A stretch of 64,000 nt of DNA from Rhododendron vialii (GCF_030253575.1 NC_080562.1:31575852-31639851), one strand, 5' to 3'. Shown: positions 43,249-54,660, numbered from the stretch's first letter. Made by a program: numbers and translations. The notes: generated from the letters alone by a model not told the origin.

Positions 43249-46200
43249 ATGGAGGCAACAACACAAAAGAGGCCAAGGATATCGAAGAAGGCTCAGAAAA
43301 ACCTGGAAGAGAAACGCGATCCTCTGACAAGTTTACCGGAACCTTTGCTTCACCACATTCTGTCATACTTAACGATGAAGGATGTGATCAGGACAAGTGT
43401 TCTTGCAAAGAGGTGGAGATACATGTGGTTGTATGTCCCTTGCTTAGAGTTTTCCCCAATGAAAATGTCGAGATCTAAAGAAGTAGCTTTCATCAATCAG
43501 TCCTTGCTTCTTCACAAAGGTCCAGCAATTCAAAAGTTTAGCCTCACTTTCCTGCATGCTGATGCAGAAACTCACCATGTTGATTCATGGATTTACTTTG
43601 CTAAAACCCGCAACGTCGACGAACTCAATCTTGATTTTCCACCTCCATCCGCATGTTACAGGTTGCCACACTTTCTATTCAGCTCAACATCGTTGACGGT
43701 TTTGTCACTTGTAGGATGTGAGATACACTTTCCGGTTAAGTTTAAACTCAGTTCCCTTAAAACGCTCTCACTTGAGCAGGTCTATTTTTCTGGTGGGGAG
43801 ATTAATGATTTGACGGCTTCTACTCCAATTCTTGAATCCTTATCACTGACAGATTGTCAAGGATTTGCTGACCTTTATGTCTATGTGCCTAGTTGGAGTA
43901 AGATCAAGACCATAAAGATACATGAAAGTGACCAAGGCTCTTCAAATTCTGTGCTGTCAATTTTTGCTGATTATATTGCTTCGTTTGAACTTGTTACAAG
44001 CATGTCTAGGGGGTCCTATTTCATCGATGGAATGAAATCTCTTGAAAGTGCAAGCTTTGGTTGTAACAAAGTGAACTGGGGGCAATACGAAGCGCATAAG
44101 GAAGATACTGTTTTCGAGATTCTTGATAGTGTCTGTCATGCTAAATATCTTAGGTTGTGTAGCTGCTACATTCAGGTAAAACATCAAGTCCTTTGACTGT
44201 AGAGACCCGTATTTTAGGCCTATTTTTTTTATTCATATAATTGTGCGGCTTGTCGAGATAAATGGTGTGAATATATGGAATGACGTATTTGTGGAAGGAT
44301 ATAAAGGTAAATGTGTGAGAGGTGCACGTGAGAGAGTGTGGTTTGAAAAGTAGGAGATAATTTCTCCTTGGTTTTTCCAATAAAATTCCCAGAGGAATGC
44401 TTTCCTCTTTCTCATTTCTATCTCTCGTCTCTCTCTCTAACTCTCACATATCCTTCTCTCGGCTCTCCTCCACTCCCACTCAAAATCAACTCAAATCAAC
44501 CTCCAATCTCAAAACTCATGAAAATTGACCTCCATTCCACCCTCCGTACGTGATCTTGAGTGTGTATTCAGTTGGGTCTAGCTCGGAGAGGAGTATTCAA
44601 TTGATTTTGAGGTTCCGGAAGCTAGGGCTTGTTCAAATCGCTTGGTTTTCGCTTCTCGACTTGAGGTAGGGAATTCTACCTCTCTTTATATGTTTTATGA
44701 GTGATTTGGTGCATGAATCGTGCTTGTAATGTCGTGTTTAAGTTTGGATTGAAAATTCGTAGTTGCTGTCAGAGTTGTCTGTTCTTCCTGGATTCCTACC
44801 GGTAGACCCGTCCTTTCTACCGGTAGAACGTTGTTACTTTACCAGAAAATCGATTCCCTACCGGTAGGAACTTTTCACCTACCGGTAGAACGATTGAGAA
44901 ATTTCGCCAACCAGCTCAAACGTATAGCAGCAACTCAAAAGATGCTCAACGTACCTAACTTCTACCGGTAGGAATTCCTTACCTACCGGTAGGTCAAACA
45001 CGAACTTGAATGTTGGCCTTTCTGTTTGAAGTTTCTACCGGTAGGAATCTTTCATCTACCGGTAGGTCAGGCAAGAATACTTGAATGTTGGCCTTTCTGT
45101 TTTCAGTTTCTACCGGTAGGAATCTTTCATCTACCGGTAGGTCAGGCAAGAATTGTAGTATTGGCCTTTCCGTTTTCGAGTTCTACCGGTAGGACTTGTT
45201 TGCCAACCGGTAGGTTGATGTTTTTGTTTTTCGAGTTCTACCGGTAGGACTTGTGTGCCTACCGGTAGGTTGCGTTTCCGTTTTCAAAGTTCTACCGGTA
45301 GGACTTGCTTGCCTACCGGTAGGAGATTGGGAGTTTGAGCTGCTTTCAGCTGCTGCAGTATCTTTCAGCTGCTTTCCTATATCCTTCAACTCGCATGTCG
45401 AAGCTTTTCATTGACTCTAATGAGTTTGTTTACGCATCCTTTCAAGTGTTTTGGTGAGTATTACACGTATATCACTTAGAGTGGCATTCAATGGACTAGA
45501 GTGAACATGTCTAGGGATTCGACGAGTAGTATTACAATCCGTTCTCTCTCTCGGCTCGTAAAATTCTTAGATTCCTTTAGTACATGCTTTTATGGACTCC
45601 GAGTATAGAAACTAAATAATCGGGCATCGTAGAGTCTAGTTGTGGGTTAACATGTGGCTTGTGAAGGCACGGGAAATGTACTTAGAGGTACGGTGAGGAC
45701 GTGTGAGATTATGGTGCCCTTAAAGGAAAAGGCGTGTATTAATTAATTAGTCAGAGTCTTGACATATATGACAGTTAGGAATGGTTTGAGATGTAATCAA
45801 CGTGGTGGATTGTAGATTGTTCAGAATGCTTGAAGCGAAAATCGATGTGAGAAAGAAGTATTTGAGATGATAAAATAACTTGTGTCCTCCCGGCTAGTCA
45901 AGTCTTTTAAATCCTTTTGACACCCTCTCTATGAGGCTCCAGTGTAGAAACTAACGGATAAAGTATGGTAGGATTGTATGTACGGGCTTAGTATGCTATG
46001 TCAAATGCGAATGGGTAAACTAATGAAAATGCATGAACATGTATATTTGTGGAGTCACGTGTTGATTAATTAAAATTCAGTGGTATAACCGTCAAAGGGA
46101 TGATGAAATTGATTATGAAATGATGTCGATTGTGAAAAGTGTGAAAGGTGACCCAAGTGGTCGTTATTGAGGGAAAAGACTCGAGGTGACCCTGCGCTCG

Positions 46201-47845
46201 AGGGAACTAGACCCGAGGTGACCCAACTGATTTATATTATTGGAGGAAAGACTCGGGGTGACCCTGCGCTCGAGGGAACTAGACCCGAGGGGACCACACC
46301 TGGTTATTATTATTAAGGGAAAAGACTCGGGGTGACCCTGCGCTCGAGGGAACTAGACCCGAGGTGACCCTAGTGATTATTGATGGAAAATACCGGATTA
46401 AAGGAAAAGAAAGGTTTTGCAATAAAAGGATTTAATGAAGATCAATGTGGACACGAGAAAGATTGTACAACCGTACGAAGAATGATAAGATGTTTTGATT
46501 TGATTATAGACAAATGTGGAATGACGTGAGTTTAATAATATAACTAGTTAAGGAAGTAAACAGCTAGTGACATTGATATGAAGTCTAGGACTCTTAGGCG
46601 ATGATTTGCAGCTAGTTGGTAGTCACTTGTACTATAGGCGTATCTGTCCACACTCATTCATTCTCGGTGTATGATTCATTCAATTACATATAGCTTGAGT
46701 TTAGAATTCTCTACTGGGCTAGTGTAGCTCAACCAAATCTTTCTTTTCAGATTCTGACACTGGGCAAAAGATTGCATGCATTGTGTGCTTGACAGTAAAA
46801 GACTTTTGGAAGCTGACATCACTGGTTATTTCGTCATCTTTGTGAAGATCTCGATTCGTTAAAGATGGTTTTGTAAATAATTACTATTGAATTTTTTTTT
46901 GACTAAAGTTGTAATTATCAAAACTTAAGGACTTGTTTGTAAATTAAACAGGTGGGAAACTCCTGTGGGTAACGTATATGATATGCGAGGTTTCTCTTTT
47001 ATTGAAATGTATTATTTAATTATGTTGAAAATCGAGGGCGTGACTTTGACAGTCAAATTTTACTTTCAACTGTGGGTGAATATTATCCAGTGGCCACTCG
47101 TTACCATAAATTAGAGTTGATCCCACAACAATATGTGGTAGGGAAGGGCCATAAATATTGTCTCATAAACTTCTGGCATTTTGTTTCACTGTGTTTCCTG
47201 TCTCATGGCCAGGCTCTGTGCTGTAACGAGGAGCAAAGTCAAAATGGCCTGTCGTTCGATGCTACATGCTTAGAGATAAGGACTGATCTAACAAAAGGAG
47301 ACCTACCAGGAATTAGCTACATGCTAGGGCATTCACCAAATATTAAGACTCTGATCATCAATATCGATAAGATCCATGCAAAAAGCGTGAGTTGTTCAAT
47401 ACGAGTATTTTCAACACATTGTTTTTTTGTTTAAATTTCATTTTTTGTATATTTATTATATTCGTGTGTGACATGCTAATTTCATAATTTTCAGTTTAGT
47501 AACAATTCGGAAGAAGGAAAATATTGGAAACTCCAGGAGCCAAATTTTGTTGATCTTTTGTGCAACCTAAAGGATGTCAAAATCTACAACTTCATGAAGA
47601 ATCTTGAAAGCAAGCAGATGAGTACCACTGAGGACTTCCTTGCACATCTACAAAACGATATGAATTTTCTGAGGTTCCTGCTCGAGAACTCTAAGGTGAT
47701 GGAGAGAATGACCATCACAACCTTCAAGAATGTTAAATTCGGGCGCCACTCGGAGAGTAAGAAATTCAAGCTACTTTTCCAGCTTACTCAGGAGTTGCTA
47801 GCATTCCCCAGAGCTTCTCAAGCCGCTCAAATATCATTCAACTGA
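43249..47845 (+). CDS. F-box/LRR/FBD protein, gene 5 (intact, different subfamily)
   Basis: The predicted gene has three exons, 43249-44175, 47213-47386 and 47495-47845, all in phase 0 with clean borders (CAG|GTAAAA, GGCCAG|GCT, AAAGC|GTGAG, TTTTCAG|TTT), giving 483 residues. The N-terminus is basic (KRPRISKKAQK), and a canonical F-box follows at about 25-70 (SLPEPLLHHILSYLTMKDV with AKRWRYMW). LRRs follow, then an FBD in the last exon (FLRFLLENSKVMERMTI). It is a likely SCF ubiquitin-ligase substrate receptor. It is only distantly related to genes 1-3. Intron 1 is 3.04 kb, of which 2.85 kb is a solo LTR, so correct expression depends on splicing across it. Confidence 0.85.
44796..45322. repeat. 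Array of CTACCGGTAG palindromes
   Basis: About 16 copies of the perfect 10-base palindrome CTACCGGTAG (one as CAACCGGTAG) occur in 527 bases. They are mostly in pairs about 21-25 bases apart, the pairs set in a larger tandem unit of roughly 50-75 bases that includes GTTGGCCTTTCTGTTT. It lies inside the solo LTR. Confidence 0.95.
46170..46378 (+). repeat. Three tandem ~75-bp units in the same LTR
   Basis: Each unit contains GACCCTGCGCTCGAGGGAAC and AGACCCGAGGTGACC-like sequence, each followed by an AT-rich stretch. Confidence 0.9.
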
Positions 47846-48363
47846 AACTGTAGGGACTAGTTTGCAGTTGGCCAACAGATAATCCATGTTAAATTAAGTT
47901 TACTCCCTGCTTTAGTGCTATCTTGATACCAGTATTTTTGATGCAGATGTCTAAATTATGGCTGTATCTATATCTAGTCAGTGGTTCAGGCTACTTTGTT
48001 TAAGTACCTGGTCTAGTTTTCTTTGGTCTTCTATGTAACTTGGTCTTTTTCGGATTCGTCATACAAATATATGTGATAGTTTTGCTGCATGAGTGGTGGT
48101 GTGTATGGCACATGATTTTAATTATCTCGTTGTTATAACCGTAGAAGCTTTTGAGTTAATTGACTGCGGTTTTCCTATGGCAGGAATATGTGTGAACTCA
48201 GTGATGACCCAATTTCGCTCTTGCGATAATTAACCTATTGAAGGTTCTTTTCTAAGTTTCTATGCTGTGTACGGAAAGTCGGAAAGCGATAAGCGATAAT
48301 GCTCAAACTGTTTTTGTTAAGATCATTGTACCCTATGCATGGTGCATCATTGTCTAAAGCAAT

Positions 48364-48411
48364 TAAAGATTTTTTGATAAAATGTATAAACTGAATCAAG
48401 AACACATCAAG

Positions 48412-48453
<42 letters not shown>

Positions 48454-48688
48454 GAGGAGGAGGAATTCTCGTTTTTCATTCTCTGAATCTCTGTCCTTAC
48501 AAACAAGGGCCAAGCCCCCTTTATACATCACACCACAACAAAACCCAATAGCAACAAACTAACTAATCTGCTAACCACCCCACTTACTAACTAACTAACA
48601 GACTAATCCCTTAATACTGCTGACGTGGAAATAGAAGTGGAGTTGAGATCAGCTGTAACAGAATCCTTTGAGCCAGACTCCTTTAACA
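48364..48688 (-). repeat. 3' LTR of the Copia element
   Basis: This 325-bp repeat includes a GA run at about 48417-48451. Confidence 0.93.
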
Positions 48689-49590
48689 CCCTCCTTCAAA
48701 CTCATGGGAGGATTCCCTACCATGAGTTTGGACTTCAATAGCTGAAACTTGGAAACAGACAAAGGCTTGGTGAAAATGTCAGCAATCTGAGCCTCTGAAC
48801 TGATATGATACAAGACAATGTGATGATTCAAGACTTGTTCTTTGATAAAGTGATAGTCTATCTCAATGTGTTTAGTCCTAGCATGAAATACAGGGTTGCA
48901 AGCTAGAGCTATAGCAGATTTATTGTCACACCACAGGACATGAGGTGTTGAGGAAGGAATAAGAAGTTCAGAAAACAATTGCTGCAACCAAACCAAGTCA
49001 CTAGCTGTTTGAGCCATGGCCCTATACTCGGCCTCTGTAGATGAACAAGCCACAGTATGCTGTTTCTTAGCACACCATGAGACCAAGTTGTGACCCATAA
49101 AAATACCAAAACCTGTGGTAGATCTCCTGTCCACAGGGTCCCCTGCCCAATTTGCATCAGCGAAAGCTGTGAGAGATAAAGGCCCCGGAACAAAATTCAA
49201 CCCTTGATGCAAAGATCCCTTGATGTATCGAAGAATACGTTTGACTGCCATAAAATGACTCAACTTAGGAGCATGCATATGCTGGCATGCTATATTAACA
49301 GAAAAAGATAGCTCTGGCCTGGTTAGAGTCAAGTATTGCAAAGAACCAACCAAAGTTCTGTACACATGAACATCCGAAAAAGGAAAATCATTATCTGGGA
49401 TCCCAGGTTTAACAGAGGCAGGAGACTATAAACTTTTACAGTCTATCATCCCAGCTTTTGCAAGCAGATCTGTGGCATATTTGAACTGAGATAGAAACAA
49501 ACTAGCAGCATTTCTATGAACCTCAATACCCAGAAAATAATGCAGAGAACCCAAGTCTTTCATGACAAACTTGTGACTAAGTTGAAGAAT
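48649..49590 (-). pseudogene. Copia RT end and RNase H, out of frame and with an internal stop
   Basis: The RT continuation (KDLGSLHYFLGIEVHR) is one frame off the upstream RT piece. An in-frame stop follows CKSL before SPASVKPG. The RNase H then reads well from 49365: TAFADANWAGDPVDRRSTTG, STEAEYRAMA and WCDNKSAIALACNP carry the catalytic acidic residues, and ISSEAQIADIFTKPL is the Copia C-terminal signature. Confidence 0.88.
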
Positions 49591-50131
49591 AAGAGATTAT
49601 GAAGGTGGAATCACTGCCAGTTATGACGATATCATCCACATAGATCAAAACCAAAGTAATATCAGACTTTTGTGTAAAAATAAACAATGAGGTATCTGCC
49701 TTGCTAGGGTGAAAACCAAGTTCCACAAGATAACTGGAAAACAAAGCATACCATGCCTTTGGAGCTTGTCTCAAGCCATACAAGGCTTTAGAGAGTTTAC
49801 ACACATACTCAGGATGAGAGGAGTCCTTATACCCCAGAGGTTGCCTCATATACACATCTTCAGTAATTAGACCATGAAGAAAAGCATTTGAAACATCTAA
49901 TTGCCGTAAAGGCCAACCTTTATTGACTGCTAGACATAGTATAACCCTGAGAGTAGGTTGTTTAATAACTGGACCAAAGGTTTCAGTAAAGTCAAGCCCC
50001 TCAGTTTGTTGATTACCATTAGCCACCAACCTAGCTTTATATCTTGCCACTGTCCCATCAGAGTGTTTCTTGATTTTATAAATCCATTGGCATCCAATAA
50101 CATTTCCATCAGAAGGAGGTGGAACAAGCAC
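49577..50131 (-). pseudogene. Copia reverse transcriptase, N-terminal part
   Basis: It is in the same frame as the gag-integrase ORF but separated from it by one stop (TAG at 50134-50132), where Copia proteins usually have Trp before LVPPP. The RT motifs CQWIYKIKKHSDG, KARLVANGNQQ, LDVSNAFLHG and the catalytic YVDD (LIYVDDIVITGS) are intact. A one-base shift follows GSDSTFI. Confidence 0.92.
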
Positions 50132-53100
50132 CTAAGTGCCTTGCTTCACTAAGGCCTCATACTCCTCAGCCATAGCCTTTTGCCACACAAAATGAGAAAC
50201 AGCTTCAAAAAAATGTTTTGGTTCTGTTGTAGGTAAAGAAGAAGGGGTAGAAGAAGATGTGAACAAAGAAAATGGTTGCTTAGGCTTGAAAATGCCATTC
50301 TGAGACCTAGTTTTCATTCTCTCAGGCTGGGATGAAATAGAAGAAACAGGAAAACAAGAAGTAGAACAGGAGATAGGAGCATAATCAGAAGGAAGACTAG
50401 AGGAAGAATGAGAAGATGAAGATGAAAAGGAGGTAGAATAAGAAGAAACAGGTAAGGAAACAGAAATAGGGATTGTGATAGGTGAGGACTCAAAGATAGG
50501 AATAGGAACAGGGGCAGGTATAGAGTGGACTAACTCAGGAGGAGACAAAGAAGGTGGAATAACAGGAATGATGATATCTGAAAAAGAGGTGAGAGGGACA
50601 GAGAAATTGGTTAACTGTTGCTCAGATTCTTGTACAGAAGAAATAGAAGAAAGAAGAGAACAATAGGGAAATTGATCTTCAAAGAATCTCATGTGTCTAG
50701 AAACATATACTTTATTAGTATGAGGATCAAAACAACGATACCCTTTGGAAGTTGTACAATATCCCAGAAAAACACAAGTAGAGGATTTAGGAATGAGCTT
50801 ATGTGAATGATAAGGTTTAAGCCAAGGAAAACAAGCACAGCCAAAAGGTTTCAGAGAAAGATAGTCAGGTTTAGTGTGAAATAAAAGAACATGAGGAACT
50901 TGAAACTTTAAAGATGAATGAGGAAGCCTATTAGCTAAAAATACAGTTGTGTTTAAAGCTTCTAACCAAAATTTAGCAGGCATCCCAGCTTGATCAAGAA
51001 GAATTAAGGTTGTGTCCATTAAATGCCTATGTTTTCTCTCCACAACCCCATTTTGTTCAGGTGTGTGAGGACATGACGTTTGATGAGTGATATCACTGTT
51101 AAGAAACAGATTAATCAAATAATGATTGACAAATTCTCCTCCATTATCTGATCTAACAGTCTTAATAGTTGTATTAAACTGAGTTTGAACATATGCTTTG
51201 AATTGAGCAAGAGTTATTTTGACATCAGACTTATAGAATAAAGGAAACAACCAAGAATATCTTGTGCAATCATCAATGATTAGCAGATAATATCTATACC
51301 CTTTAACAGAAGAAATAGGTGCAGGACCCCACACATCTGTGTGAACAAGATCAAAAGGCAAAGTAGACTGAGTTGTAGAAATAGGAAAAGGCAACTTGTG
51401 ACTCTTGACTTTATTACAACTATAACACTGAACATCAAAAGAACCGGTTACAGGTAAGTTGAACTGCTTAACCAAGGACTGAAAAAGAGGAATACTAGGA
51501 TGACCAAGCTTCCTATGCCACAAAGTAGCAGAAGAAGTGGACACAGATTTATTAAGATGAAAAACAGAAGGAACCTGAGATGAATCAGATTCAAAGCAAC
51601 TCTGAATAGGATAGAGGCCCTTGTGGCATGGCCCCTTGAACAGAATTTGATGAGTAAGATTGTCTTGAATGACATAGCTAGAAGAGTTGAAAGTTAGAGA
51701 ACAATTATTGTCCTTAGCAAACTGAAAAACAGACAGAAGATTATGTGTGATGGCAGGAGTATGAAGTACATTAGTGAGCTGAAAATGTGCCTTTGGTGTT
51801 GATAAGAAACCATTACCAGAACAAGAGACTGAGAGAGTATTACCATTTCCAACCATCACTCCTGCCCCAGCTGTGTAATTCTGAGGTTGTTGTATGTTGT
51901 GAAGATCAGAAGTGACATGATTAGTAGCCCCACTATCCAGAAACCAATTCTGTGCAGTGGTTGTGTTTGGCATTTCATTCATAATTTGTGAACCAGGTGT
52001 ATAGCAAGCAGCCAAAGCTGATGGAAATTGACCTTGAAAAACACTGCCTGCAGGTCCTGACCCAGTAGAGTTGAACTGTCCTTGATATCCTCCACCATAT
52101 CCAGAAATAGTACCAGTTCCAGGTGAGATAAAGTGTGATTGAGATGAACTAGGAGAAACAAAAGGCACTGAGACTTGTGGAGGCATTTGAACAGAAAATG
52201 AAATCATAGGTCTCCACATAGGAATATTCTGATAACCAAACTGATAACCAGCAGATGGAGGCATTTGAAATCCATTAAAACCAGACGACATACTAGCTCC
52301 TGCAAAACCAGATGGCATACTAGCACCAGCAAAGCCATGAGGTAGATATCCAGAGGTTTGTGTGTTTCTGTAGTAGCAAGTACGAGCTGAGTGATTGTCT
52401 TTGCCACATATTTGACATGCTGGCCTAGGAAAAGAGACAAAACCTTGTCCTCTTGTTCTGTTTCTATTGTTATTATTAAATCTAGAAGTGGACTGTGGAA
52501 AGTATGTGGAAGATTGACCAAAAGCAGGTTGAAACATTGGTACTGATGGTGGTTGGGGTTGAAACATTTGAAAAGACTGAGATGTCTGAGGTTGAAAGGA
52601 CTGTAAAGCATGTGTTGGTGTAGGCAATATAGGGGAAGTAAGTACAGAGTTTGAGCCAAGATTACCAACAGTTTGAGACATAGAATTCTGAGTTGAACTA
52701 CTTACATCAGAAACATTCAAATCTTGTAATTTCTGAGTAGTAGTCAGAAACACACTACTTGCCCCATTTTCCACCTTATTTTTGCCTTTTCGTGACTGAT
52801 GTTCTTCAGCTTTCAATATAGACACCAGTTCATGAAATTTGAGATCTCTATGAGTTCTTAGAGTTTGTTTCAAAGAACTGAACTCTTCTTCTGGCAAACC
52901 ATTGATAGCATGAAAGACCATGTCATCATCATCTACCTCATAACCAACAGCACTCAACTTTTGTGCACACACCTTTATATCATCAATGTATTTATCCATT
53001 GATTCAGTCTTTGTGAAATTAAAGAGAGTTCGTTTGAGCTCATGCAGATTTGACCTAGAAAGAGAATTGAAACGATTCTCCAAATTGTTCCACACATCAG

Positions 53101-53449
53101 ATGCATGTTCTAACCCTAGAACTAGAGGCAACGTAGAAGATGATAACGTTGCAGTCAGGCAAGATAGTAACTGATTATCGATAAGCGTCCAAGAAAGAAA
53201 TGCAGGATTTGTTACCAAATTGTTGCTTGAATCTCTGATTTGTGTAGGAGGTGGCCCAACGGTGCCTCGAACGTACTCAATGAAGCCATTTGCCCGCAAC
53301 CCATTCAATACCTGAGTTTTCCAGAGGAGAAAATTCTCAGCATTCAACTTGATTGTCACGAGTGAGTGAAAGTTCGACACCAGAAAAGCTAGGGCTGCTG
53401 GCATGGTGACGCCATTCTCACTTTCGTTTGAAGCTGATGGAGTAGACAT
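50132..53449 (-). CDS. Copia gag-protease-integrase polyprotein
   Basis: This ORF of 1105 residues starts MSTPSASNES near the 5' LTR. Domains in order: UBN2-type gag (about 30-230), CCHC knuckle CQICGKDNHSARTC (345-358), aspartic protease WFLDSGATNH (Asp505), pre-integrase WHRKLGHP (about 643), and an integrase core with Asp704 (HTDVWG), Asp768 (RSDNGGEF) and Glu804 (GVVERKHR), a D,D-35-E spacing. It ends in a Ser/Pro-rich linker and the first RT residues, where a nonsense codon cuts the polyprotein. Without that stop it would run on into the RT, so the copy cannot make a complete polyprotein as it stands. Confidence 0.95.
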   Translation of the reverse strand: MSTPSASNESENGVTMPAALAFLVSNFHSLVTIKLNAENFLLWKTQVLNGLRANGFIEYVRGTVGPPPTQIRDSSNNLVTNPAFLSWTLIDNQLLSCLTATLSSSTLPLVLGLEHASDVWNNLENRFNSLSRSNLHELKRTLFNFTKTESMDKYIDDIKVCAQKLSAVGYEVDDDDMVFHAINGLPEEEFSSLKQTLRTHRDLKFHELVSILKAEEHQSRKGKNKVENGASSVFLTTTQKLQDLNVSDVSSSTQNSMSQTVGNLGSNSVLTSPILPTPTHALQSFQPQTSQSFQMFQPQPPSVPMFQPAFGQSSTYFPQSTSRFNNNNRNRTRGQGFVSFPRPACQICGKDNHSARTCYYRNTQTSGYLPHGFAGASMPSGFAGASMSSGFNGFQMPPSAGYQFGYQNIPMWRPMISFSVQMPPQVSVPFVSPSSSQSHFISPGTGTISGYGGGYQGQFNSTGSGPAGSVFQGQFPSALAACYTPGSQIMNEMPNTTTAQNWFLDSGATNHVTSDLHNIQQPQNYTAGAGVMVGNGNTLSVSCSGNGFLSTPKAHFQLTNVLHTPAITHNLLSVFQFAKDNNCSLTFNSSSYVIQDNLTHQILFKGPCHKGLYPIQSCFESDSSQVPSVFHLNKSVSTSSATLWHRKLGHPSIPLFQSLVKQFNLPVTGSFDVQCYSCNKVKSHKLPFPISTTQSTLPFDLVHTDVWGPAPISSVKGYRYYLLIIDDCTRYSWLFPLFYKSDVKITLAQFKAYVQTQFNTTIKTVRSDNGGEFVNHYLINLFLNSDITHQTSCPHTPEQNGVVERKHRHLMDTTLILLDQAGMPAKFWLEALNTTVFLANRLPHSSLKFQVPHVLLFHTKPDYLSLKPFGCACFPWLKPYHSHKLIPKSSTCVFLGYCTTSKGYRCFDPHTNKVYVSRHMRFFEDQFPYCSLLSSISSVQESEQQLTNFSVPLTSFSDIIIPVIPPSLSPPELVHSIPAPVPIPIFESSPITIPISVSLPVSSYSTSFSSSSSHSSSSLPSDYAPISCSTSCFPVSSISSQPERMKTRSQNGIFKPKQPFSLFTSSSTPSSLPTTEPKHFFEAVSHFVWQKAMAEEYEALVKQGT

Positions 53450-53508
53450 TCTGATCTAACAAATTGAACACACGAATCAAGGATCGAAGGTTAGACTTTC
53501 GTCATAAT

Positions 53509-53520
53509 GCTCTGATACCA
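53509..53520 (-). promoter_or_regulatory. Copia primer binding site
   Basis: On the minus strand it reads TGGTATCAGAGC directly next to the 5' LTR. Confidence 0.92.
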
Positions 53521-53568
53521 TAAAGATTTTTTGATAAAATGTATAAACGGAATCAAGAACACATCAAG

Positions 53569-53604
<36 letters not shown>

Positions 53605-53835
53605 GAGGAGGAATTCTCGTTTTTCATTCTCTGAATCTCTGTCCTTACAAACAAGGGCCAAGCCCCCTTTATACATCACACCACAACAAAACCCAATAGC
53701 AACAAACTGACCAATCTGCTAACCACCCCACTTACTAACTAACTAACAGACTAATCCCTTAATACTGCTGACGTGGAAATAGAAGTGGAGTTGAGATCAG
53801 CTGTAACAGAATCCTTTGAGCCAGACTCCTTAACA
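53521..53835 (-). repeat. 5' LTR of the Copia element
   Basis: This 315-bp partner of 48364-48688 has a GA run at about 53574-53601, shorter than in the 3' LTR. Confidence 0.93.
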
Positions 53836-54284
53836 GCAATTGGCTGAAAAATCGTCTGCTTGTTTCACACCGCTTTTCAATCCTGTGCAAGGCAAAGGTT
53901 CAGTTGATTAAGTATCCAACAAACAAAGAAAAATTTGATGCCCAAATTAAAAGGTAGGTAGAAAAGTTCAATGCCATTACGTTAAAAGAATCTGCAAACC
54001 CAAGTTCAATTCTAAATGCACATTAATTTAACACACGCAAAATCCAATCAAACTAAGTTCATATTTGTGTTAAAGAGAGTACCGCTTATCAAAAAAAAGA
54101 GAGTACCGCTTCAGAGTATAGCTTAGTAAGTACCTCTGGGTTTCTGACTATAACGAAGAACAAAAGCTAGGATACCTGTTTTGGGTGTCCAACACGCATA
54201 CAGAATGAGAGTTTTTTATAGAGTATCACCGGGTCAGTAACGAAAGGGACTCAATCCTAGTTGGTTGGGTACCCCTAGCAGAAA

Positions 54285-54660
54285 ATTGTACTAAACTGAA
54301 AAGCGACGGAGCATTCCACTCCAACACCGGCAAAGCTTCTTTGGACGGATTACTATGCGATCACAATGGCACTGAATGGCAGATGGTTGGGGGGTTTCGA
54401 ACAGGACATGCGCGGACCCTCGAGCATCATGGCCGAACTATGTGCTTTGAGAGATGGACTGAAATTGGCAGTGGAAGAGAGTATAAAAAAACTGGAAGTT
54501 GAAGTGGATTACTTGGGCTGTTGGGCATCACGCAACTGAGATTGCAAATCATCCATTTGGTAATATTTTGCTTGACTGTATGTTCTTCCTCGAAAAGTTT
54601 GAAGCAGTGAAAGCCAAACACGTTTACCGCGGAGCTTATAGAAGTGCGGATGCCCAATGA
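54285..54660 (+). pseudogene. RNase H-like (RVT_3 type) pseudogene
   Basis: Conceptual reading gives LKSDGAFHSNTGKASLDG, then after a one-base shift MAELCALRDGLKLAVEE and KKLEVEVD, and near the end AKHVYRGAYRSADAQ before a stop. This is the plant RNase H-like domain found at the end of LINE polyproteins and as stand-alone fragments. The frame shift and missing middle mark it as dead. It lies directly upstream of the FBD scrap. Confidence 0.7.

Larger units (their letters stand above)
44198..47045 (+). mobile_element. Solo LTR of a long-LTR Gypsy element in intron 1 of gene 5, 2.85 kb
   Basis: It starts TGTAGAGACCCG, ends GGGCGTGACT (last base probably mutated from A) and has a perfect TTGAC duplication (44193-44197, 47046-47050). 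The two ends are not repeats of each other and no gag or pol ORF is inside, so this is one LTR. It lies in the same orientation as the gene. It contains the palindrome array (44796-45322) and a three-copy GC-rich repeat (46170-46378). Confidence 0.88.
48364..53835 (-). mobile_element. Copia LTR retrotransposon, nearly complete
   Basis: The LTRs are 48364-48688 and 53521-53835, differing mostly in the length of a GA run plus a few bases. The 5-bp duplication GCAAT lies at 48359-48363 and 53836-53840. On the minus strand the element starts TGTTAAGG. The primer site TGGTATCAGAGC adjoins the 5' LTR (53520-53509) and the tract GAAGGAGGG precedes the 3' LTR. Domain order gag, protease, integrase, RT, RNase H is the Copia order. 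Short LTRs and a single ORF suggest the Ale/Ivana side of Copia, but this is a guess. Confidence 0.96.

Noticed and set aside
50475..50806. Plus-strand ORFs inside the Copia element
   Set aside because: They are antisense to the polyprotein linker and are shadows of it.
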